Assembly (NCBI GenBank): GCA_023435945.1 | Contig: JAEZLB010000162.1 | Coordinates: 1-5,280 of the forward strand | Reading direction: 5' to 3' | Length of the DNA stretch: 5,280 nt | Origin: Pseudomonadota bacterium | GTDB taxonomy: Bacteria > Pseudomonadota > Gammaproteobacteria > Burkholderiales > Burkholderiaceae_D | Shown: positions 1 through 5,239 of the stretch, piece after piece | Layout: the number at the start of each line of letters is the position of its first letter | Position numbering within the stretch: the stretch's first letter is position 1 | Position numbers and translations under genes: made by a program | The notes under the pieces: model-generated | What the model saw: only the letters and a program-made list of their open reading frames with translations | Told to the model about the DNA's origin: nothing | Database searches by the model: none

Positions 1-382
1 TTCGGATGAACTGGTGCAGGAACTGCTGACTGCTGATGTGATCGTGATCGGCGCCCCGATGTACAACTTCTCCATTCCCTCCACCCTGAAGGCGTGGATC
101 GATCATGTCGCACGGGCCGGCATCACCTTCCAATACACCCAGGAAGGCCCGATAGGACTAGTGAAGGACAAGAAGGTGTATGTCTTCATTTCCCGTGACG
201 GCATTTACACGGAAGGTCCTGCCAAGAACATGGAATTCCAGGATACCTACCTGCGCACCGTGCTTGGTTTCCTGGGGATGGATGACATTACCTTCATCCA
301 CACCGAAGGCTTGGCCATGGGCAAGGAAACCGCCGAACGCGCCTTGTCGCAAACGCGCCAGAAAATCGCAGAACTGGTGTAA
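1..382 (+). CDS. azoR: FMN-dependent NADH-azoreductase, C-terminal part (5' end outside window)
   Basis: This is the 3' part of a flavodoxin-fold azoreductase gene; the first complete codon is at 2 and the TAA stop is at 380-382. About 126 residues are visible, against about 200 for E. coli AzoR, so roughly 75 N-terminal residues lie to the left. Recognisable features are the FMN-contacting segment APMYNFSIPSTLKAWID (about residues 18-32 of the visible part), the VARAGITFQYT stretch, and SRDGIY, which matches the SRGG loop of E. coli AzoR. Family members are cytoplasmic homodimers that use FMN and NADH to reduce quinones and, as a side activity, azo compounds. An apparent GTG start at 14 is internal to the domain and is not the true start. 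The gene converges on the PIG-L deacetylase gene. The family is secure; the symbol follows the family, and paralogues are common in proteobacteria. Confidence 0.93.
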   Translation, partial: SDELVQELLTADVIVIGAPMYNFSIPSTLKAWIDHVARAGITFQYTQEGPIGLVKDKKVYVFISRDGIYTEGPAKNMEFQDTYLRTVLGFLGMDDITFIHTEGLAMGKETAERALSQTRQKIAELV

Positions 383-391
383 GCCACATCC

Positions 392-422
392 CGAGAGCAG
401 GCGTTTCATACGTGTGCTCTCG
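392..422. terminator. Hairpin between convergent genes, possible bidirectional terminator
   Basis: The arm at 392-404 pairs with 410-422 around a five-base TTCAT loop. Of 13 positions, 11 are Watson-Crick, one is G-T and one is a G-G mismatch; the outer eight pairs (CGAGAGCA with TGCTCTCG) are perfect. It lies 10 bp past the azoR stop and about 50 bp past the deacetylase stop on the other strand. No T-run follows on either strand, so it is not a textbook intrinsic terminator. It may still protect or end transcripts from both sides. Confidence 0.45.
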
Positions 423-473
423 CCTTCCCGCACGCAGCCTGCCGCATGAAACCTGCGTCGGTAGCGCCTTGCC

Positions 474-1229
474 TTAGCCGAACTGCTGCAACTCGAACAC
501 TTCGGCATAGGGCAGCGCACCGCCCGCCTTGGTTGCCGCGTCGCGATTGACCTGGAGCACGCGCTCGTCGAATCCGTGACCGCGCGAGGCAAGATTTCGC
601 TCGTGCTGGGACCGATGAAAACGCAGCAAACGGGCCTTCCATGCCGCTTCCTGCTCGCCGAAATAGGTATACATATCGGCGCGCATGCCTTCCGTCTTGG
701 CATCCTGGTTCAGGCAGGCCAGCACCTTCATCCCATCCTGTCCGGCAATCTCGCAGAATGCCTGGTAAGTCCTTCGATGGGTACGATTGCTGTCATTGCC
801 ATGAGGCAGAAATACCATGTCCGGGCGCGTGATGCGCAGGTAGGCGCGTAGCGCCTGTTTGTCCGACTCATCGCGCTCCGCCTGACCGGCTTCAGCAGTT
901 TTCTGCCACAGGCGCAAAAAACTCACGCGATTGGCGGGCAAACCGAAAAATTCGCAACTGGCCTGCTGCTCCGCTTCGCGCACGACAGCTTTCGCCGATG
1001 CGTCATACAAGCCGCTCCACCCGTCATCTATGCCGTTGGCACCCGTAGTCAGGACCGCCAGATGAATCAGGTGGCCCTGCTGGTGGAGCCTGTGCAGTGT
1101 TACGCCTACTGCATCGAAATCGTCAGGATGCGGTGCCAGCACGGCAATAGTCTGTGGCACTGGCAACTGCAACTCGGCTAACAGGAAAGGACGATACGGC
1201 GGCAGCATATCGGAAAAATTCTTCTTCAT
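474..1229 (-). CDS. PIG-L (LmbE-like) family deacetylase
   Basis: This is an intact 251-residue protein of the PIG-L/LmbE family. Members are zinc-dependent hydrolases that remove acetyl groups from N-acetylglucosamine-type sugars or related amides, in glycolipid, thiol-cofactor or antibiotic pathways. The diagnostic motif APHPDDFDAVG lies at residues 32-42 (zinc ligands probably His34 and Asp37, catalytic base Asp36). RxxE-type residues follow at 84-85 (REAEQQAS). The third zinc ligand is probably His151 in NDSNRTHRRTY, where many relatives have HxDH. There is no signal peptide, so it is probably cytoplasmic. The ATG at 1229-1227 is preceded by AGGGA at 1238-1234 with a four-base spacer, which supports this start. 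The gene stands alone on its strand, converging with azoR and diverging from the WGR gene, so its substrate cannot be read from context. Family assignment is strong; function beyond that is open. Confidence 0.92.
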   Translation of the reverse strand: MKKNFSDMLPPYRPFLLAELQLPVPQTIAVLAPHPDDFDAVGVTLHRLHQQGHLIHLAVLTTGANGIDDGWSGLYDASAKAVVREAEQQASCEFFGLPANRVSFLRLWQKTAEAGQAERDESDKQALRAYLRITRPDMVFLPHGNDSNRTHRRTYQAFCEIAGQDGMKVLACLNQDAKTEGMRADMYTYFGEQEAAWKARLLRFHRSQHERNLASRGHGFDERVLQVNRDAATKAGGALPYAEVFELQQFG

Positions 1230-1288
1230 CGTATCCCTGCGAACAGTGAAATCGGTGAAAACGTGGCCCGAAAAATGGGGATAACAGG

Positions 1289-1297
1289 CTTATACCA
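1289..1297 (-). promoter_or_regulatory. Candidate extended -10 for the deacetylase gene
   Basis: On the - strand, TGGTATAAG is a TGn-extended -10 element with hexamer TATAAG (5 of 6 to TATAAT). No good -35 is found at 17 bp, which fits an extended -10 promoter. Transcription would begin near 1282, giving an untranslated leader of about 53 bases before the ATG at 1229. This is a prediction from sequence only. Confidence 0.35.
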
Positions 1298-1497
1298 TAA
1301 CCGAGAGGAAAGCCTGCCCCCTCCTCAGTAAGTGCCCGTTTTTTAGGCAATTTCACCTTTCCCTCCCGGTTTAAAAACCATGCTACCCCCTCCTTTATCA
1401 TTCCATCTCTGGCACAGGTACCGGCACAGTATTTATCCACGGGCGGAAACCTGCCATGCAATCACAAAAAACGCTGGGGAAACGCCGGGTGGCTTGA

Positions 1498-1503
1498 TAT
1501 GAT
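1498..1503 (+). promoter_or_regulatory. Candidate -10 (TATGAT) for the WGR gene, leaderless arrangement
   Basis: TATGAT (5 of 6 to TATAAT) ends eight bases before the ATG at 1512, so transcription would start at or next to the start codon. The matching -35 position (1475-1480, TGGGGA) is poor, 3 of 6. The absence of a Shine-Dalgarno sequence before 1512 fits a leaderless transcript, but the promoter call is weak. Confidence 0.25.
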
Positions 1504-1511
1504 TCTGCCCC

Positions 1512-1775
1512 ATGATCGATCCAGCAGACCACGTCACTCAACCGCTTCCGATTCCTGCACCGCTGGCTCTGTGCATGGAAACCCCTACTCGCACCCTGCA
1601 AGCGGAACTGCTGCAGGATCTGCTGGGTAACTGGATGGTTATTCAAAGCTGGATCGGCAAACAAGGCGCCCGGAATGGCCGAAAAGTGACTATTGTCGAT
1701 ACCCATGATGCGGGACTGGCTTTGCTGCATCAACTCAAAAAGCGCCATCAACCCTCCGATATCCTGGAAGCTTGA
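1512..1775 (+). CDS. Small WGR-domain-like protein
   Basis: This is an 87-residue protein whose second part resembles a WGR domain, a small DNA-contacting fold known from PARP enzymes and from short stand-alone bacterial proteins. From about residue 28, the pattern LQAELLQDLLGNW, then W47-I-G49-K50-Q-G52-A-R54-N-G56, then DAGLALLHQLKKRHQ follows the family layout: strand, 'LfG.W', 'WGRIGtrGG', then a helix of the type 'eeAlaal.kl..kk'. It deviates by one extra residue (Ile48) between the Trp and Gly of the WGR core and by Lys for Arg. The first 25 residues are Pro-rich and probably disordered. An in-frame TGA at 1500-1502 makes the ATG at 1512 the first possible ATG; a later ATG at 1575 (residue 22) would also keep the domain. 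Neither has a clear ribosome binding site. No partner gene adjoins it. The domain call is moderately sure; the cellular role is unknown. Confidence 0.7.
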   Translation: MIDPADHVTQPLPIPAPLALCMETPTRTLQAELLQDLLGNWMVIQSWIGKQGARNGRKVTIVDTHDAGLALLHQLKKRHQPSDILEA

Positions 1776-1813
1776 GTTCTTTCCTTATCAGAAAACCATC
1801 GTCGTATCCGCTT

Positions 1814-1881
1814 CCGCATGTATGGCCGGCTGCTGATCAGAATGCCCACCGGTATAACGAGACACCCCACCGGCCATGCGG
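1814..1881. repeat. Imperfect inverted repeat with 40-base loop
   Basis: CCGCAT-GTAT-GGCCGG at 1814-1829 is the reverse complement of CCGGCCATGCGG at 1870-1881, apart from a four-base bulge (GTAT), giving 12 base pairs. The 40-base loop contains the palindrome CTGATCAG and the first copy of CCCACCGG. No T-run follows, so it does not look like a standard terminator for the WGR gene. It could be an RNA fold or a protein-binding site. Confidence 0.4.
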
Positions 1882-1936
1882 CAACAATTGCTTACAAATG
1901 CTGTCCCGTTTATACCACCTCGCACGCATAGAAATC

Positions 1937-1965
1937 TTGCCGGTTCGGGAATGCCTGTCCATAAT
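1937..1965 (+). promoter_or_regulatory. Candidate sigma70 promoter for the 187-residue protein gene
   Basis: TTGCCG at 1937-1942 (4 of 6 to TTGACA) and CATAAT at 1960-1965 (5 of 6 to TATAAT) are separated by exactly 17 bp. Predicted transcription starts near 1972 and gives a leader of about 90 bases before the GTG at 2062. It is the best promoter-like pair I see in the window. Confidence 0.5.
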
Positions 1966-2047
1966 TTCCCTGCCTTGTCGTTCATCGCCTTGAAGGGATG
2001 ACGGCCCGTCACCCGCCCACTCACCAGAATAAAAAGCGCAAGGCCCC

Positions 2048-2053
2048 AAGGAG
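2048..2053 (+). promoter_or_regulatory. Ribosome binding site deciding a GTG start
   Basis: AAGGAG at 2048-2053 lies eight bases before GTG at 2062-2064. No ATG is found at a suitable distance, so this site fixes the non-ATG start of the downstream gene. Confidence 0.8.
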
Positions 2054-2061
2054 ATATCGAG

Positions 2062-2625
2062 GTGGACTCAGCATCCGTTTTTGTCAAAACGCAGAAGGGA
2101 CGCGATGAAGTTCGGACCCGGTCACATCAGCTATCCGCACGCGAACGCACCACCCTGATCATGATCGATGGTAAACGCCGAGCTGCTGATTTGCGCGCAC
2201 TGAGTCTTACGCCGGACGAAGTCGAGAAACATTTGCATGCCTTGCTGGAAAGCGGGCTGATCGAACTGCAGATCGCATCAGATGATGCCAGCGAAACCAG
2301 CGATTCGAACCAAGCATCTCAAATTGCCCGGCCGGCAAGCGACATGCCGCCTCCTGTTACTGAAAGTGCTGTCACCCCATCTATCTTCATGCAGACACAG
2401 CCTTGTCCTGAACTTGAAAAAACGCGCCGGTTTATCCTGGAAGTCGCAGAAGAGGCGTTGGGCGATAAGGCAGCCGAATTTACCAACACCCTGGTAGAAC
2501 TGCATGACCGACAGGCCCTATTGAATTTTGCCCAGCACCTGCACGACGTTCTACACCGCCTGATGAATGGCAAGGAGGCCGACCAGTTCCTGCAAACTGT
2601 CAGGGAACTCGCCCCCAAGGCTTGA
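2062..2625 (+). CDS. Conserved-looking two-domain protein of unknown function
   Basis: This is a 187-residue soluble protein started by GTG behind a strong ribosome binding site. Residues 1-70 have the pattern VFVKTQKGRDEVRTRSHQLS, then RERTTLIMIDGKR, then a helix-rich part ending LESGLIELQ. This looks like a winged-helix-type N-terminal module of a kind I associate with proteobacterial hypothetical proteins ('KTxxGxxEvxtR...LSxRxRtLLimIDGkr'). Residues 72-115 form a polar, Ser/Ala/Pro-rich linker. Residues 116-183 are predicted helical (RRFILEVAEEALGDKAAEF, LVELHDRQALLNFAQHLHDVL), suggesting a helical bundle. There is no signal peptide, membrane segment or catalytic motif. A role in regulation or signal transduction through the N-terminal module is only a guess. 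The gene appears to be transcribed alone and converges on the esterase gene. Confidence 0.88.
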   Translation: MDSASVFVKTQKGRDEVRTRSHQLSARERTTLIMIDGKRRAADLRALSLTPDEVEKHLHALLESGLIELQIASDDASETSDSNQASQIARPASDMPPPVTESAVTPSIFMQTQPCPELEKTRRFILEVAEEALGDKAAEFTNTLVELHDRQALLNFAQHLHDVLHRLMNGKEADQFLQTVRELAPKA

Positions 2626-2646
2626 TGTGCCCGGCTTCGCGTTCCG

Positions 2647-2687
2647 TCCCGGCCTGTGTTCCCGTCCTCGGCCTTTTCCGGGATTTT
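2647..2687 (+). terminator. Weak terminator-like hairpin after the 187-residue protein gene
   Basis: TCCCGG at 2647-2652 pairs perfectly with CCGGGA at 2678-2683, followed directly by TTTT at 2684-2687. The loop is long (25 bases) and the stem only six pairs, so this is a weak candidate. It lies 22 bases after the stop in the convergent gap of 150 bp before the end of the esterase gene; the rest of that gap shows nothing notable. Confidence 0.3.
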
Positions 2688-2775
2688 CAATGTTGCCCCC
2701 TCACCCCAAGTAAATTCCCGTCCAGCCCTCATCTTTTTCACCACCGGTTCCTGAAATCCATCCACTCTCCCAGGC

Positions 2776-4429
2776 TCAATACGCTGCAGGCCGATAGGGA
2801 TTAAAAAAGTCTGCTCCTGCCCATTCCGGCAGGGTTATCCGGCTGTTTCCGGGAGTCGCGTAGGGGGCGACCTTGAGATGATCCGGTCCTGCAGGCGGCG
2901 GTGGCACGGGCCGTGCTCCCGGGGGCGGGCTTGAACTGCCACTTGCCGGCTGACCGAACTCTCCTGCGGTCTGCTGCGCTACACGTTTAACCGTGATGGT
3001 GGCGGGCGCCACACCGTGTTCCACCCATTGCATCATGGGGGTGAGAAGATCAAGTGCGCTCGGCCCTTCACCCCCGCCACAATGGGACACCCCTGGCAGC
3101 AGATAGAGCCGCTCAAAGGAAGCGGCGTGTTCACCTCCCATCCTAAGCTGGAGAGCGTCGTGGTAGGTAATCGTATTTAAAGGAGAGATATGGGGATCGG
3201 CCCAGCCATGCCAGAGAATAAGCTTGCCTCCCTTTCGGGCGAATTCGGACAGGTCAGGATTGGTGGCATCAAACAGCGGATGTCTCGGTCGCAACTTGTC
3301 GAAGGTGGCCAGGTCAAACCGCATATCTTGCAGGGTGAAATTGTCGCCTGGCGGCTTTTCGAAGACAAGGTTACGCAATGCCTCAAGCGCAATTATTTTG
3401 CTGAAGATGGGTTGATCGGGATTGGCAGGCACAAATACGCCGGCCCAGTTAAGTTCGGATCCGGGCATCGGACCGCCAAGCGTTAGTCGCTCTCCCGTCT
3501 TGGCATCGCGCGGACCGTCATACAGCCGCCGCACCGCTTCCACTTCAGCAGCCGAAAGGCAATCGGCTTTGACAGACCCTGTACATTGCAGCACTTGTGG
3601 ATCAAAGCGGCAGGCAAGCGGATCAGAAATCAGACCATCCTTTTGCCCATCGAGCGCATCGCATTGCGCAACCACCGCCCGGTGCAGCAATGCAAGGCGC
3701 GAAGCAACTAAGATTGGCTTGCCATCAGGCCCCGTGTTCGACCGTGCCTGCCAGGCATGGTAAATCCCATTTTGCACCTGGAAGTTGAGCGCTGGCGCCC
3801 CGGCAATGATGCCGTCGAAGTCATCAGGATAGCGCTGCGCTTCGATCAGCCCTTCCCGCCCCCCCGTCAGAGCATCCATTGAAGTAGGAATAGGCAGGGG
3901 GCTGTCCGTAGAATTCATGAATAAGTTGCTTAGCGGCCAGCGCGGTAATGTGCTGGGCACGATAGGCAAAGTCGGCACGCAACTGGGCATCGCGTCCGAA
4001 TTCCGCGCCGTTTCCTTCATGGCCCATGTCGGTGGCCGCGATGGCAAATTCTCCGGCATGGAGGGAAATACATCCCTCCGCTGCACCTACCTGCAGAGAA
4101 ATATTGCCACACAGGCCGCCACATCCGACCTGAAGATAGCGCTGGGTCCAGGTGCGTGTTGGCAGCACCAACTTGAATTTGACCGCGGGGGCAAGGAGTC
4201 CTTCGACGCTGCAGGTGTCGAGGCCATTTTCCTCTGCTTCGACTGCCTTGGTGACTTTGCTGCCGGGCCCGCCGATCGGCACCAGCGAAACCTCTGCCAG
4301 CGAAGCGCAGCTTCTTGCCGGAAAAACCGCTTGGAGTTCCGCGGCCCCGATTCGATTACCGGCTAAGACCGGCTGGGATGCCGCAGCAAGTAAAGACAGA
4401 ATCAGAAGGCACAGTCTGACGCGCTTCAT
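2776..4429 (-). pseudogene. Tannase/feruloyl esterase family hydrolase, frameshifted
   Basis: Two overlapping frames together encode one tannase-family (Pfam tannase/feruloyl esterase) alpha/beta-hydrolase. The first frame starts at ATG 4429 and ends at a TGA at 3824; the second covers the rest down to TGA 2778-2776. Dropping one G from the seven-G run (3865-3859) gives 550 residues, a normal length. A signal peptide with probable cleavage after VLA (residues 21-23) indicates export. In joined numbering, the CS-D-HC catalytic pattern is complete: Cys186-Ser187 in FNGCSDGGREG, Asp411 in WHGWADPHISP, and His449-Cys450 in GVSHCGGGEG. The lid-domain calcium loop CDALDGQKDGLISDP is at about 256-270. 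Members hydrolyse phenolic esters such as galloyl or feruloyl esters. The tail is Pro-rich (about 500-513). As read, the first product stops at 201 residues without Asp and His and would be inactive. It follows the methyltransferase by 10 bp, with AAAAGG of that gene's end as a likely ribosome site. Confidence 0.88.
3859..3865 (-). other. Seven-G run at the esterase frameshift
   Basis: Seven Gs on the - strand follow TCT-GAC (Ser187-Asp188). Six Gs would read GAC-GGG-GGG-CGG-GAA-GGG, that is D-G-G-R-E-G, the expected family motif; the seventh shifts the frame and leads to a stop 11 codons later. The run is of a kind prone to slippage during replication and to sequencing or assembly miscounts. 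Confidence 0.9.
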
Positions 4430-4439
4430 TTTTTAAACA

Positions 4440-5092
4440 TCACCTTTTCCGCGCCAGCGTGACGCCATCGCTAATAGGCAGCAAAACCATGTCGACGCGT
4501 CCGTCGGCATGCACTTTTCGATTGAGTGCCTGTATGGCTTGTACATCGGCCTTGTCAGACGGATAGGCCACTTCGCCATGTCTGAGCACGTTATCCAGCA
4601 TGATCAGGCCACCGGGGCGCAGCAACTGAAGGGCATGCTCATAGTAGGCGTCATAACCTGTCTTGTCCGCATCAATAAAGGCAAAATCGTATCTGCCGCC
4701 CTCACCCTGTGTCAGGCAATTTTTGAGCGTATCGAGGCCCGGGCCGATGCGCAGGTCGATCTTCGATGCCACTCCAGCCCGCTTCCAGAACGGCATACCC
4801 ACTTGCGGAGCAGCTTTGTCAATATCGCAGGCAAGCAATTTCCCGCTTCCGGCAGAGCAAGCGCGACACACAAGGCACTGTAGCCAGTGAATACGCCGAT
4901 TTCGATAGTGCGCTCTGCCTTGATCAGCTTGATGAGCAAGGCCATGAACTGGCCTTGCTCAGGAGATATCTGCATGCCGGCATGGGGATAAGAACGCGTG
5001 ACTGCCCGCAACGCGGTCTGCTCTGGATGCTCGCGCAGTGTCTGTTCCAGGATATAGCGATAGATATTTTCGTCGGCAAGCATCGACTTCAT
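4440..5092 (-). pseudogene. Class I SAM-dependent O-methyltransferase, frameshifted
   Basis: The gene encodes a COG4122 / Methyltransf_3 type O-methyltransferase (caffeoyl-CoA/catechol O-methyltransferase-like fold), but in two frames. The first runs from ATG 5092 through SYPHAGMQISPEQGQFM (34-50) and SAM-binding motif I IEIGVFTGYSAL (63-74) to LPEAG (84). The second resumes at K-LLACDIDKA and runs to TGA 4442-4440. One base is missing near 4839-4844; adding it gives 217 residues, normal for the family. In joined numbering, the strand-2 acidic residue is Asp90 or Asp92, and the divalent-metal site is made by Asp141 in FIDADK and Asp167-Asn168 in LDNVLRHGEV. The C-terminus LLPISDGVTLARKR is typical. 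Family members methylate catechol-like hydroxyls with SAM in the cytoplasm; bacterial substrates are mostly unknown. The start has no strong ribosome site, but an in-frame TGA lies upstream and no earlier ATG exists. Confidence 0.88.
4839..4844 (-). other. Frameshift point in the O-methyltransferase gene
   Basis: The - strand reads GCG-GGAAA-TTG-CTT. One further base in this GGGAAA tract (GCG-GGN-AAA-TTG-CTT) would join LPEAG to KLLACDID in one frame. As read, the first frame continues as an unrelated sequence to a stop at 4712. Confidence 0.85.
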
Positions 5093-5239
5093 GTCGGGCC
5101 CCGCATCGGTTGTCTGGATCGGAACGCAGAAAAGAGGCGCCAGTCATGAGAACCCTGCCCACACTTTAAAGTTCGGCGATAGCCCCTGCCTTACCGCAAA
5201 CCGCCTTGATGCATAACGAGCCGGGTTGAGGAGAATTCA
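5093..5239. other. Divergent intergenic region before the last gene
   Basis: This 147 bp gap separates the methyltransferase start (-) from the next + strand gene. AT-richer stretches (CTTTAAAG near 5164-5171, GCATAACGAG near 5212-5221) could hold promoter elements, but I find no convincing -35/-10 pair for either direction. Confidence 0.4.

Larger units (their letters stand above)
1230..1511. other. Divergent intergenic region with mini-ORF and repeats
   Basis: This 282 bp gap separates the deacetylase gene (-) from the WGR gene (+). On the - strand, a 12-codon mini-ORF (ATG at 1381-1379, TAA at 1345-1343, peptide MVFKPGGKGEIA) has AAGGAGG at 1395-1389 with an ideal seven-base spacer. The nonamer CCCCCTCCT occurs twice (1317-1325 and 1386-1394), so the AGGAGG string appears twice on the - strand, but no start codon sits at a suitable distance from the copy nearer the deacetylase gene. 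A short inverted repeat GGTTT-AA-AAACC lies at 1369-1380 inside the mini-ORF. No structural RNA gene or longer conserved protein is recognisable. Confidence 0.5.
1776..2061. other. Intergenic region with inverted and direct repeats upstream of the 187-residue protein gene
   Basis: This 286 bp gap has no convincing gene on either strand. It holds an inverted repeat (1814-1829 with 1870-1881), a direct repeat of CCCACCGG (1845-1852 and 1866-1873, offset 21 bp), a candidate sigma70 promoter at 1937-1965, and a small hairpin at 1995-2014 (GGG-A-TGACG, loop GCC, CGTCA-CCC) that would fall in the mRNA leader. A second, weaker promoter-like pair is TTGCTT (1888-1893), 17 bp, TATACC (1911-1916). Confidence 0.5.

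Noticed and set aside
158..703. 181-codon open frame on the - strand over azoR and the end of the deacetylase gene
   Set aside because: It lies opposite a clearly real gene and over the end of another, is rich in Arg/Cys/Pro as expected for a shadow frame, and has no domain.
1433..1441. DnaA-box-like TTATCCACG
   Set aside because: It is a single near-match with no cluster, AT-rich unwinding region or replication gene nearby, so chance is the best explanation.
1123..1461. 112-codon open frame on the - strand across the gap upstream of the deacetylase
   Set aside because: It overlaps the deacetylase start by over 100 bases in another frame, lacks a ribosome binding site at its start, and its sequence matches no family I recognise.
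1788..2087. 99-codon open frame on the - strand in the gap before the 187-residue protein gene
   Set aside because: It begins inside the + strand gene, has no convincing ribosome site and no recognisable domain, and covers the candidate promoter of the + strand gene.
3190..3763. Open frames on the + strand opposite the esterase gene
   Set aside because: They are antisense shadows; the - strand frame carries recognisable family motifs throughout.
4959..5162. 67-codon - strand frame starting upstream of the methyltransferase start, considered as its true N-terminus
   Set aside because: It is in a different frame from the methyltransferase N-terminus and its sequence is unlike the family, while the ATG at 5092 gives a family-typical beginning. 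No third frameshift needs to be assumed.
5093..5239. Divergent promoters between the methyltransferase and the last gene
   Set aside because: Candidate hexamers (TTAAAG on the -, CATAAC on the + strand) match poorly or have wrong spacing, so I list only the intergenic region.
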